DNA of 64,000 bases from positions 48,485 through 112,484 of the forward strand of contig JAAVFP010000018.1 in NCBI GenBank assembly GCA_014800735.1. The letters run 5' to 3'. Both the position numbers and the translations under genes were made by a program. The stretch comes from Bacteroidales bacterium. GTDB lineage: Bacteria > Bacteroidota > Bacteroidia > Bacteroidales > Muribaculaceae. The number at the start of each line of letters is the position of its first letter. The stretch's first letter is position 1. The notes beneath the pieces are model-generated. The model saw nothing but the letters and a program-made list of their open reading frames with translations, was not told the origin of the DNA and did no database searches. Of the stretch, positions 23,301 through 27,679 are shown piece by piece.

Positions 23301-24381
23301 CGAGGCGGAGCGCCGGGCGGCGGCCGAGGACTACGCGCGCAAGAAGCTCAACAGGAATAAAGCGCGCAATTGGGTGAAGGCAATCAATTTTTATTTCGTA
23401 CTTCCGGCGTTGTGGACCATGGGCGGCGCCCTGGGCTGGTATGCGCTGACAGGCAGTGACTGGGATAAGAAATTGGACATATTAGGCGAGAGCGCTATCC
23501 GGGGCTGTTTCGGCATCCTTGAGGGCGTGAGCTGTGGCGGAATGTTGGCCGATGTGCTGTACAGCCTTGTGATGCACAAGCATCTGCCCGGCCTTGATGA
23601 CACTGGCCTACCATTTGTGAACTCGCTGAATGACCTGATTGACACACTTGTTAATGACGGTGATTATGTGAAGGCGTTCAATGATGCAGCCTCGTTTGCC
23701 ATAGCGGGAGGCCTTGGCATCAATCCCCAGACACTTGAGGATGTGATTGCGGCGGGTATTGACCATTTCGGTAAGGATGATATGACGCTACGCGACTGGT
23801 GCATGTTTGCAATGCGTGCAATTTCGGTACCGCAATCGCAGGTTGACATGGTTTTCTTTGATGATGTTGAGCTGTCGGCGCGAGAGGCACAGGGCATGAC
23901 AATCGATGAGCTTGCGGAGCGTTATGCGGACTTCAAGCTGATGCACAATGAATTTGCAACAGTGTTTTTCTACAGCGACGAATTCAAGGCCAAGCGCGGT
24001 GAGCGGTACCGGGAGAAGGTTCGCAAGCATGCCAAAGGCTTGCTGAAGCAGCGGAATGAGACCGAAGAGTTGCGGGCGCTGCTCAGTGAGCACGAAGCGG
24101 AAAAGGAACGGTGGAGTGCCGTGGCAGCGCTCAAGGAGGAGGACCCTGATGCGTACGAGCTTGCGAAGGTGCAGCTGGAGTATGAAACGGACGGCGCGAA
24201 GTATAAGCGTGTGAACGAGTACACGCGCCAGATGAACAAGCTTACGAAGCAGTTCCTGAGCACTCGTGACCGGGATGAGGCAGCAGAACTTCTCAAGGCG
24301 ATGGACCGTAGCCGGGAAAGTCTGCTTGAAGATATATCTTCCGGGCGTTATCAAGAGCGAAGAAGACGCAGAAGGCAATAG
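5368..24381 (+). CDS. Giant polyvalent protein: ParB-like, pyrophosphatase-like, N6-methylase, SNF2 helicase, metallopeptidase-like, MuF-C
   Basis: 6337 residues in one frame. In order: a doubled N-terminal motif, ALYDTFVKEGYKM and AYDALIKEGYNM (1-64); a hydrophobic helical region (about 400-580); a beta module (about 935-1030); a DdrB-like ParB domain (about 1250-1660; LSGNNRTMSGD, FNAQEMKSQSKPE); a pyrophosphatase-like domain (about 1805-1950; GNYKMEHRRVDGHNISIENP, DEHKVMYGFP); an N6-adenine methylase (about 2705-3000; SAM motif EGSAGIGN at 2812, catalytic NVPF at 2877); a superfamily II helicase (about 3510-4120; GTGKT K3539, DEAH 3728-3731, QRNGRAMRQ from 4065); an LPD3-type domain (about 4445-4575); a zincin-like HEVVGH at 4691; a MuF-C-like domain (about 4915-5075); and C-terminal hydrophobic segments (about 6005-6105). 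Methylase plus helicase resembles P1 DarB, so co-ejection and restriction protection are inferred. Confidence 0.9.
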   Translation: MAQDKIKALYDTFVKEGYKMESETDFRKNLTDPIKRRRAYDALIKEGYNMEAFDAFENNLGFGQMSTKRLTGAREAVSSMLFDEDVKPIAAAETGAAPERAWEPTAQEKLFLSSLRSEHGEEASQVTPDTQAAAARPWQTAEQRALTGQYMSDMMADYNAQSRQRVEQVGRMTASVTPEGRQKQKAAEMQARLAGAPVKLRGLVSDQATEGDIPAQGQKDEQTRSRRGPVVYDTVLQDGKQVTRWLMPDGSLTTNLGEAEREAYGARRARLMDEFVGRMRENGLDPAKEEDVEAQQRKDKLGVLESRVDDRLARNEKNIREIQDARSERFDESAKWDDNEGFWDNIARILGGSVRRSVETQHPVNRPAHTLTEEDKDLRVLTAENQVLAEARKLLDTRKLKKSDGFMGGFWNLRNNLRNMGMGAKHTLGDADFYAGGIMSLQKATELMAIEDKLKSGGKLSDREAEFVYSTMLGQDVAANADVPNGYTAAQVTVEMFPFMVQMATNPASGLSRALVRKYGKNGLKKVALTVAGDVAESAVLANTMQAPKVAADAMGRYQGDAVQDENGNISFDGSHNWASAIAKAEGAAVIENYTEMLGSHFGVITDKAGQLLGSGVRKLGGGQVVDGVSKLVTQVRSTDWAKAIGNIESRTRWSGSVGEVLEEEAGIVLNSMFVGDNKISDLWDADVQTDIVLGVGLFGGFVSGVKSAGYPFARAKAKSNLRKREQVAAYRFGEDWAPMREAIDQAEEPALNETVRTLIRERANSPEQARAIMEYAHSLMNARGFELAAASARAEGAITPEQQEAEESYNDGAEVFQQYSETTTEASSPGEAEAPVENAQEAAGAAMTEMQAISARFKAASEYCEEVFPEDTEMYMAQVRENPWGVLQDRTLTDDQREAVLYFINSKAALEGMLDASNEAAEQKREQVRMEVAHRVHQQRGVILPATLKVDDKPVYIVSGEVAMFPDGSGVDVERTKALNPTGVIYVLDESGEYRPVSADQIFSVSEAIDPESELNQAYEEINRGQEALVSAMSERPGEDTRADSSLRSEDSEAQAPAPVPAEELEAEAPPAEPEEVDFSLRSEHSEEPAAPVAAEGSALSLVPMNERGEPDLTHESVDAGTAWDATKEFFGDAEDALSYVQAEIKKAEDDVTMAEKAVSKVKPTGGMIKYRDDKAAARARVDAAKARHARWKAIEEAQARQKVDEEARIAAERAAQAENEHDDAVARFEEEQRVKAEQAAEQAAVGTHNVHPKIRERWEAAPKVEGEADVITLPDGSTISGRYVLTEAGAASASHDVNNAFAPTEGFPVDENGQSVNDRDYQRDGDAQQIVKTMADAYDSRALQSPVLVSKDGIVLSGNNRTMSGDMAAGQGTDAAYNEYLSKFGRKFGVTPEDVAKFQHPRVVFVPDEDIPYDAATFARFNAQEMKSQSKPEAAVKLGKVVSDDVFGSIVTDLSRYDRMSDFYADQEATARTLGALVEAGVINDKQLPELRTGDALSASGKELIENTLIGKAFQAEPDAVRMIISMPSMRQGVIMGLNEIAHNRTLAEKGYDLSAELSRAVKLVFDAKRSAPDIYKDGMPVSPFGRQQGLFDDEFGESRVSDGTTLLLADILNSGKPGDMRKILAMYNKEAAEGANGQMDLFTGDVANKEDILKSVNELFRNATSKEQQALLDTAIAERKRRAEEEQRGGGQGVEQTPNGTERGAESQQPAAGADDELTPEEQALAARVEVTDNDWAEGEGDKPTYKREIIIDGTHKATQIDAPDEGGHYTGSYFEFDGKRFGDIAEIAQYIDGGMKSEPTEAQKAAGNYKMEHRRVDGHNISIENPKGSVRRGTGADGKQWESTMQNDYGYIRGTEGVDGDHIDVFLSDTPEQGDVFVVDQVNKDGSFDEHKVMYGFPSVEAAREAYLSNYEQGWTGLGAITQVSKDEFKKWVQSSRRKTKPFAEYKGVKTVSNNPAASTTLYTVKPTHYTNKAGKTTPMHSIQFSTPPTYEQRKALAAFAREKADGKKSRGWCSDKDTYSEWLFRSEEDARRAGEMIADQSGEAVADAQPITAEELREAVAPINNVESKTPTKASKAKKAPINRVGLEDVMTDLSTKGETQFSNHAEPMVEPEVQHEISDDEMQSLANELRDLLGIGEDEGDADIKFRDPGELTPQERQRIQSAGIRLAMGLVERGTTSFPDYATKMVGLLGDKIRPWLKSFYEGARWTPGYENIAFTPSEEVARFDVQNFDKVQANPIEQAAMIVEEDKAAAASAQAQKELTEIRNNNRKKRDEQTAADTEIITKQAAAVAGKAENIAKTSEDPAELNRAGEEIDQTIEEINDQLALLGYYEAVKDDAKFHESYGYMLTAEKKAVADATALAKQLVKDLGIDLKVTSATTPLGRKSVKKDTAVRANIAPAGGDVIINLPLNEGRQLAIYIGLEPVAEKGSRRRGDNLAVEHIMYRVENPEGKGMERYGHNMYAPVKSTYADFLRRVKEITRNYLPEQMAEESHNGYKRGDEVMWDRYGNGKWEKVKIEDFDTDGSPIFESIKGIMSEKGDWSRIKPADGVFGEAKRVMTEAEAVRKKAQKPTDNDRKSRGKDVTLDANEPIGGLFADIFETPNSNGKKTDLQSRSSTAERERGHKPQSDEPLGASQRDEAERPDGRGMDRRDIGDTVYDAQRGRGLSLESAKSNLVEQLPESERKNVRNNHAERGVDYAPKGDDARIKANIEAIELAKRLLDAGETATSEQMEVLRKFSGWGGLGKAFNDNGNNPTTKRLRELLGEDGYNDAVMSRNSAYFTPAPVIDAMWDVARALGFNGGNVLEGSAGIGNILGLMPTDMSERSNIHAVEIDRTTGGILSLLYPDAQVDIQGFERTKVRNNSVDLAITNVPFVTGLHVKDDTGDKDLSKKFRNIHDFCIAKNIRKLREGGLGIFITSSGTMDNSKELRRWIINEGNADVIGAFRMHNKTFGGTGATSDIIVVRKRVNGKPSPNAIDVADVTGVRVVDYDTGDTRKVKGQEIPIIKPYSMTYNKYFAEHPENMAGEMLFNFERGETRFPTSRALFPSADKPQEKMLSEWAARFADMKEESSLRSDHDIAEEVTRINEKLGEGVKEGSMVLNSQGELCMARMGEAVPLGLNKNKVKGHTKAECFVDYTAIKKALSDVLEYQSTNEDNTGLEPLLKELNRAFDTFTKKYGNLHKNPAISFLRNDVDFSSIMALETYSERGDKKGNKVVKVGKTDIFSRRVIETEKEPQPTTIKDGILASLYKSGGIDVDYISDALGKSADEVKREIVKSGLGYENPASGIMEVSYKYLSGNVREKLHIAQENNEDGRYDANIAALEKVIPMTIPAHLIEFALGSSWIEPKLYEDFVYDKTGIRVRLTNVGGTWFMKTPWSTFNEKNRAMAVTSKICDKTIMGHELIEAAITNKQITVSKQIKHHDGTTETISDKGATAECSTKIDEIRSEFKDWARERMHADAEMSARIEETYNEQFNNYVPMSIPDEFVPQHFGGQVTELHGKPFALRPHQGRAVVRGTTEPILLAHEVGTGKTFTLITTAMEMRRLGTARKPMIVVQNATVGQFVESAKEIYPNAKVLTIEEADRTAEGRKNFYAKIKYNDWDMIVVPQSVFERIPDSPEREMAYIQDIIKEKMKVLEAMREADDDGRSMIVRQAEKELEEQRDRLAELTEAIEGKKKKRDEKKEATTRQNAEVRAMEMLDREVDDVENFDDMGIDAILVDEAHEYKHLGFATAMQRGVKGVDPSFSKKSQGVYLKTQAVMERNHGRNVVFATGTPISNTAAEIWTFMRYLMPADQMKAYDIFYFDDFVRNFGNLAQMVEFKTNGKFAEVSRFAGYVNLPELVRIWSGVADTVLTREAGGVSDKIPEMEGDKPTDIYLPQTRALRSVMKYVKAELERYDNMTGKEKKENSHIPLTMYGIAKAAAVDARLVIAGAEDDPNSKTNATVRETLRSLKDSAKYKGTVAIFSDNYQNKRSGFNLYEEIRNKLIAEGVPAEQIVVIKSGTTVKKKLDIFDKVNAGDVRVILGSTFTLGTGVNIQERLHTLIHVDAPNRPMDYTQRNGRAMRQGNLHKDMGIPVRIIRFGVEDSLDVTAYQRLKTKGAIADSIMNGSKMMQNSMENRVLEEEEDTFGDMTAQLSGSEYAILKNQAEREVRNLTAKQKGHDIDQIYVHNQLPKVEGFIKGAQRRIEIETKNLKIIGKHFPDGTLKKITIGKLSFDSVEGMEDFFKEQNAKMNEAAETIREGADNWTSRLTIDIDGLLFDVTTTVTREVDKSGQGTLSFELERNVTYSCEALGIKSRTVKGNRIKNVMQEIAERIVPGIESRELLSRGQNQLAHYSEDYRQLQERNGREFPFKQQLAEAKERLAQYEELMKKELEEKEAKYAEMDKAVDAATDITLDDDGEDAPTNGDGNKYREGEMSEGERLRAIRALKPIEVERNEMSRAELREEYNNLPNVVKDGREIEFYRSAFKKIYKDGGLFGQVIPVLDKVLEQSVLAYSEMDNLGGMVRPDGTVHKEHSNVISFDNYVGKVNIEGKECYVRTTVESGYDGRNGTHSFFVTGVDVYEKTADLNSSPGYPRATEASGKQSADGIVDAKLQQFFERAGLEANKIDMRERVDELADKLNTPVRIISDEAELSEPGEDGKPRYSRRERRAKGWWNSATDEVVVVLPNNVNVADVENTVVHEVVGHKGLRAFIGAERFGEFLSEVYNHASDSIRKRIDALTDKMVSAEADRRREKKRQARERAGEDYNATYYADMAEARVEAEQKREEYRREATEEYMADLAGRIGDDGFNRMSMDELTLWGKIKARVQAFLDKFLRGLNIPKSIRLTDKDLSYILFKSWKNAKGSSLRSEHGGGVFAEAEDTVMRHKTAWDAELDAKIKAEDELERVNSRFNSELQQQIDGTLPDGHIYRLGMPGTILRSTGVPVLPIQLNAARLKFKATAARHDFELSELKSIVCSLQNPIAVFSYGDSTKAQNIILEISHEGKNFVVGMALRPSVKGQVLEINSVRTVYPKDNHEWLKWVTDGKLLYVDKEKIQPILTQQRMNLADVEKIGLDLDDVAKVVNSFENPKYDEEAIIRFRDPEPGLEEYISRKKAEAAAKTGASVAQKHEALKAIADNLTKIHHKMVTRERWASRLRDDDKRAERLEEAGKIFEEKAGAQVEKGARVQMKYDAATAKSIKDLAMTLMNEGKLDLQGRSEINGVIRAITESVGKEDISEPVERLMDIMVENQLRRASDMYGTLFKVRGSKVNERGVEVQDELDPRGQMMLDAVRRLNKEKFVVTEDEDPFEAKMQEAEKLLDPEENHSALRRENAAIELAALHIARQYAKDIEGSLREEKELKRQLKEDEEDFKEGRISREELRTIQESTREWIRGSKLARIRAYHSLIEQLGGVMNESAERAQAWRQAEKERVEQIHHYANSDLHHIPYRESEMDETWRSKLSNNPVARIFLAPIATMEQVCRVIGEQSMDGNGYVKELVVDRWQEARDLEWRNTQKAERLLDREAQKVAGVKRWSDLYALTKKEAGTLKWRDGDDVIEHDVTQGNLMYIYQVGKMSDGRRLLALMGITDGEMAAVVSALDPKLREIADWLQEEYYPERRERYNAVHERMFGAPMAAIDNYVPLNVLQSTVQNKQELNGDNWKELPKTITKAVIRRVPHKHPIDIMGTDAVSLALDHTRDMETWAAMAEYRRDLTTLLRYNRFRSRLAHMTTIYGSGKEFNTRFDNLALLVAGAYHPKSSEFDKLARRITRFATGACIALRFNTAAKQLLSYPAFGGEAASKRLLQNMGRPGECLKFCLKNMPAMDRRWRERLAGNELLDDRGDDWKWEKKEFVKKLQRIGISPNAAVDLLTCCMGAEAVYHTQLEELTTAGFPKEVARKKALLEAEQVFNLSQQSSEVMYLSLMQNDRSYLTAAVSLFRTSPMSYTRQGIQATRELWNMRTEDARNKMIAFETTKALRDGILEGRSEAERRAAAEDYARKKLNRNKARNWVKAINFYFVLPALWTMGGALGWYALTGSDWDKKLDILGESAIRGCFGILEGVSCGGMLADVLYSLVMHKHLPGLDDTGLPFVNSLNDLIDTLVNDGDYVKAFNDAASFAIAGGLGINPQTLEDVIAAGIDHFGKDDMTLRDWCMFAMRAISVPQSQVDMVFFDDVELSAREAQGMTIDELAERYADFKLMHNEFATVFFYSDEFKAKRGERYREKVRKHAKGLLKQRNETEELRALLSEHEAEKERWSAVAALKEEDPDAYELAKVQLEYETDGAKYKRVNEYTRQMNKLTKQFLSTRDRDEAAELLKAMDRSRESLLEDISSGRYQERRRRRRQ
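5704..5732 (+). repeat. Palindromic SSLRSEH element, copy 2
   Basis: In the giant protein, residues about 113-119. TCCTCGCTG and CGGTGAGGA, 11 bp apart. In frame. Confidence 0.85.
8503..8633 (+). repeat. Palindromic SSLRSEH element, copies 3 and 4
   Basis: Two copies in an Ala/Glu-rich linker of the giant protein: 8503-8531 (SSLRSED) and 8605-8633 (SLRSEHSEE). Both keep the right arm CAGTGAGG. Confidence 0.85.
14596..14624 (+). repeat. Palindromic SSLRSEH element, copy 5 (diverged)
   Basis: In the giant protein between the methylase and later domains: ESSLRSDH. Most diverged copy, lacking the right arm. Confidence 0.65.
19933..19961 (+). repeat. Palindromic SSLRSEH element, copy 6
   Basis: At the boundary between the metallopeptidase-like and MuF-C-like regions. 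Left arm TCCTCACTG intact; right arm lost. Confidence 0.8.
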
Positions 24382-24399
24382 TTTATTATAAAAATAATA

Positions 24400-24424
24400 T
24401 GGGCTTCCTAAAAAAGGAAGCCCA
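24400..24424 (+). terminator. Terminator after the giant gene
   Basis: TGGGCTTCCT and AGGAAGCCCA, a perfect 10-bp stem with a 5-base A loop, 19 bases after the stop codon. The T run behind it is short (GTTATTT). Confidence 0.75.
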
Positions 24425-24541
24425 GTTATTTACTCTAAGGTCAATTCTCAATTTCGTGCTTTATAAAGATACTATATTTCAGTATCACCGCGAAGTACGT
24501 TCATGTTCTTAAATCCTTTCTTAAGCCTTAATAGTGTTTGA

Positions 24542-25489
24542 TTACTCAGCATTCAGCGCAAATATATAACCTTGCTGTGGAAATATAACGCCTTTCAGCT
24601 TCATTTTGATATAACTTTTTTCTTTTTTAACTTTTATAAAACTTATATTGGTGCCACGTTCGATAAAAGTGGCGTCTAATCCATCCGGTAATGTCAAAGA
24701 AACACAAAGGTCGTGTATGAGATATTGAGACTTCAATCCGATGAAATAATCCTTATTTACATCGTATTTTTTTTCTCGGACATATCTTACTTGATATCGA
24801 TTTTTACCTTTCAAACGGACAAATGAAACATCTACTAATTCGCCAGAATCATCCTTGCGTTGTTTTTCGTGATGAATGGTAGGGATTTTACCGTCTACAG
24901 TAATCTCCGGCTGGGTGACTATACACTCAGAAGGGTTACCGATAGTAAATGTCTTAAGTGGTAACGTAATCTCTTTGTCAGTTTCGGAAATCAAAAAGAA
25001 AGACATTGTTTCTACGGTCTTTATGATTCCTTGTTCTTTGTTTACCCAATCAATGACAATGTCCGAGTCATAATCATCGTAATAGCTTATTGCATCATCG
25101 GCCGGGAGATTCTTCTTCATGGCCAGAAGCAGGTCTTTGTGTATATCTGCAAACTTATTTTTTAATATTTGCTTAGTGACATTACTCCAAACCTCTTCGA
25201 TATCTTTTCGTTCACCTACTAATTTTTTACCAAATACGATGTCTTGAATTTCTTTCTTGAAAACTCCAGCCCATTGAGCGACGTTGGAAAGATAACCAAC
25301 AACAACACCAATGATAAGAACATCAGCAATATTCAGTAAGATTTTGTAAGCTAAAGAACCTTCTGCACATGCAGCATAAGCTATTACATAGCAGGTGATA
25401 CCTGCAAATGCGCATATATAGCCTACACTCCTTTTTAAAGATTCAATGGAAAACATATTATCAAAAAAATAGTTCGTTATCGGACGCAA
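24542..25489 (-). CDS. Two-TM membrane protein with beta-rich cytoplasmic domain (phage cargo)
   Basis: 315 residues, family not recognised. Two hydrophobic helices at about 22-41 and 47-68 are followed by a helical linker and a beta-rich domain (about 150-315) ending LKGVIFPQQGYIFALN. A start at MFSIESL (25456) is equally possible. It is AT-rich compared with both neighbours, points against them, and sits alone between the ejection unit and the portal gene with its own flanking non-coding DNA. That is the pattern of an inserted moron gene. The two-TM plus beta-domain layout recalls membrane effectors of nucleotide-signalling defence systems, but no cyclase or sensor lies next to it. Function unknown; defence or superinfection exclusion is a guess. 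Confidence 0.7.
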   Translation of the reverse strand: MRPITNYFFDNMFSIESLKRSVGYICAFAGITCYVIAYAACAEGSLAYKILLNIADVLIIGVVVGYLSNVAQWAGVFKKEIQDIVFGKKLVGERKDIEEVWSNVTKQILKNKFADIHKDLLLAMKKNLPADDAISYYDDYDSDIVIDWVNKEQGIIKTVETMSFFLISETDKEITLPLKTFTIGNPSECIVTQPEITVDGKIPTIHHEKQRKDDSGELVDVSFVRLKGKNRYQVRYVREKKYDVNKDYFIGLKSQYLIHDLCVSLTLPDGLDATFIERGTNISFIKVKKEKSYIKMKLKGVIFPQQGYIFALNAE

Positions 25490-25632
25490 ATATATAAAAT
25501 GATTCTAATATTTACAATATGTATCCTTCACAGTTATTTAATATTATACCAATTTACCAAATTATTAGTCATTTAGGGCAATTGCAGGATTTCTAAAATG
25601 AGATTGGGCATAGTAGCGATTGATAGGCAATA

Positions 25633-25669
25633 GTTAAAAGAGTTGAGGCGCGGAGATGTGTTAACTTTG
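25633..25669 (+). promoter_or_regulatory. Late promoter C (portal)
   Basis: GTTAAAAG at 25633-25640, 21 bp, TAACTTTG at 25662-25669, then 26 bases to the portal ATG. Same geometry as promoters A and B. Confidence 0.7.
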
Positions 25670-25695
25670 CGTCTCAACTTCTTGATAATATAGAT

Positions 25696-27642
25696 ATGGC
25701 AAAGAAGAGATTACACAGGATGAGCCGGGTGATGCCGGCGGTGGACACTGTGGCCGAGCATAAGCGGCTGCGGTCGGGCCGGGCGTTCGATGTGCTATAC
25801 CGGGCGCGGGAGAGCTGGATGGGCATGGAGCAGTTCAGGCGCGACCGCGAGCGCAACAAGAAATATACCTACGGTAGTCAGTGGGACGATGTGGTGTGTG
25901 TGGACGGGGAGCGGATGCGCGAGGCCGACCTTATCCGCAAGCAGGGTAACCTACCGCTGAAGAATAATCTTATCCGGCGTATGGTGCGAGCGGTGAAAGG
26001 TGTGTGGCGTAGTCAGGCCTCGGAGCCGACGTGCACGGCCCGCGACCGCGACGAGCAGAAGTATGGCGAGACGATGAGTATTGTGCTCCAGTGCAATATG
26101 GACATCAACCGCATGAAGGAGGTGAACGCACAGAGCCTGGAGGAGTTTCTGATTTCGGGTTTTGTGGTGCACAAGAAGACGTTCGGGTGGCGGCGTGAGA
26201 ATTATGATTGCTGGACTGATTATATTCAGCCGAATAATTTTTTCATCGACTGCAATATGCGCGATGTGCGCGGCTGGGATGTGAGCTGCCTGGGCGAGAT
26301 TCATGACGTGACTTTCGAGGAATTGGCTCAGAAGTATGCCAAGACTCCGGAGGAGTATAACCGCCTGGCCGAGATATATGCCGGAGCGAAGGATGGCCGC
26401 TACGTGGGTTCGTACTATGAGCAGTTCGGTTATCCGATGAACGATAATTATGATTTCCTTGTGCCGCGAGACACGAGTCTGTGCCGAGTTATCGAGGTGT
26501 GGCAGAAGGAGAGCAAGGCGCGCTACCGCTGCCATGACGTGAACAGCGGCGAGGTGTTCAAGGTTGAGGTCGAGGACTTTTACGACGAAGTGGTGAAGGT
26601 GAACGAGGAGCGCCGGCGTGAGGGCCTGGCCCTGGGTATCCCTGAATCCGATATACCTTATATCCGGTTCGAGTGGTTTGTGGACTCGTACTGGTACTAC
26701 TACATCCTGACCCCCTTCGGCGATATTCTGGACGAGGGTGAAACGCCGTATGAGCACAAGGAGCATCCGTATGTGTTCGTTGCGTATCCGTTTATCGACG
26801 GCGAGATACACAGCTATGTGGCTGACGTTATAGACCAGCAGCGCTATGTGAACCGCCTGATTATGCTGTATGACTTCATCATGAAAACGAGCGCCAAGGG
26901 AGCGCTACTGTTCCCTGAGGATTCGCTGCCTGATGATATGAGCATGGATGATATAGCGGAGGAATGGGCCCGTGCGGACGGCATCATTGTGTTCAAGCCC
27001 AATAAGAGCGGCATACTTCCGAAGCAGTTAGCCAACAACTGCACGCAGATAGGCATATCGGAGTTGCTGAACATGCAGCTGAAATTCTTCGAGGATATTT
27101 CGGGTGTGAACGGTGCCATCCAGGGCAAGCCGGGTTATTCGGGTATGAGCGCAAGCCTTTACAGCCAACAGACGCAGAACGCTACCACTTCACTACTCGA
27201 CCTTCTGGATACCTTCACCGCTTTTATCCGTGAGGGCGCATATAAGGATGTGAAGAATATCCAGCAGTGCTATGACACGCCGAAGGTGAGAAATATCGCG
27301 GGCAAGAATTCGGCCCTTGTGGAGTACGACCCGCGCAAGATGAGCGACATAGAGTTCGACCTATCCATCATTGAGAGCACGGCCACTCCGACGTATCGTG
27401 CAATGGCGAACGAGTTCCTGATGGAGATATGGAAAGCCGGCCAGATTACGCTTCAGCAGCTTCTGGAGCATGGCGATTTCCCGTTTGCGGACAATCTGTT
27501 GCAGAGCGTAAAGAGCCAGCAGGAGCAGCTTGAACGGGGCGAGGTTCCTGATAATGTTTCGCCGGAGGTACTGCGCCAGGCACAGGAGGGAGCGGATATG
27601 GCCGCCGTGCAGAAGGCCCAGACTATGATGGCCGCGGCTTAG
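25696..27642 (+). CDS. Portal protein
   Basis: 648 residues, the usual size for a P22-like portal. Early segments QWDDVVCVDGERMREADLIR, GNLPLKNNLIRRMVRAVKG and DINRMKEVNAQSLEEFLISGF, then HKKTFGW and DYIQPNNFFID, are characteristic of podovirus portals. The C-terminal helical crown region includes GKPGYSGMSASLYSQQTQNA. It forms the dodecameric ring through which DNA is packaged and ejected, and it binds the terminase. It has its own late promoter and terminator and is separated from the capsid genes by the two minus-strand terminase genes, an unusual order. Confidence 0.88.
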   Translation: MAKKRLHRMSRVMPAVDTVAEHKRLRSGRAFDVLYRARESWMGMEQFRRDRERNKKYTYGSQWDDVVCVDGERMREADLIRKQGNLPLKNNLIRRMVRAVKGVWRSQASEPTCTARDRDEQKYGETMSIVLQCNMDINRMKEVNAQSLEEFLISGFVVHKKTFGWRRENYDCWTDYIQPNNFFIDCNMRDVRGWDVSCLGEIHDVTFEELAQKYAKTPEEYNRLAEIYAGAKDGRYVGSYYEQFGYPMNDNYDFLVPRDTSLCRVIEVWQKESKARYRCHDVNSGEVFKVEVEDFYDEVVKVNEERRREGLALGIPESDIPYIRFEWFVDSYWYYYILTPFGDILDEGETPYEHKEHPYVFVAYPFIDGEIHSYVADVIDQQRYVNRLIMLYDFIMKTSAKGALLFPEDSLPDDMSMDDIAEEWARADGIIVFKPNKSGILPKQLANNCTQIGISELLNMQLKFFEDISGVNGAIQGKPGYSGMSASLYSQQTQNATTSLLDLLDTFTAFIREGAYKDVKNIQQCYDTPKVRNIAGKNSALVEYDPRKMSDIEFDLSIIESTATPTYRAMANEFLMEIWKAGQITLQQLLEHGDFPFADNLLQSVKSQQEQLERGEVPDNVSPEVLRQAQEGADMAAVQKAQTMMAAA

Positions 27643-27650
27643 GGTTTGTT

Positions 27651-27679
27651 TCCTCACTGCGTTCGGAACACGATTTTTC
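27651..27679 (+). repeat. Palindromic element, copy 7 (non-coding)
   Basis: Between the portal stop codon and its terminator. Same DNA as coding copies (TCCTCACTG then GTTCGGAACAC), so the repeat exists as DNA outside any reading frame. Confidence 0.8.
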
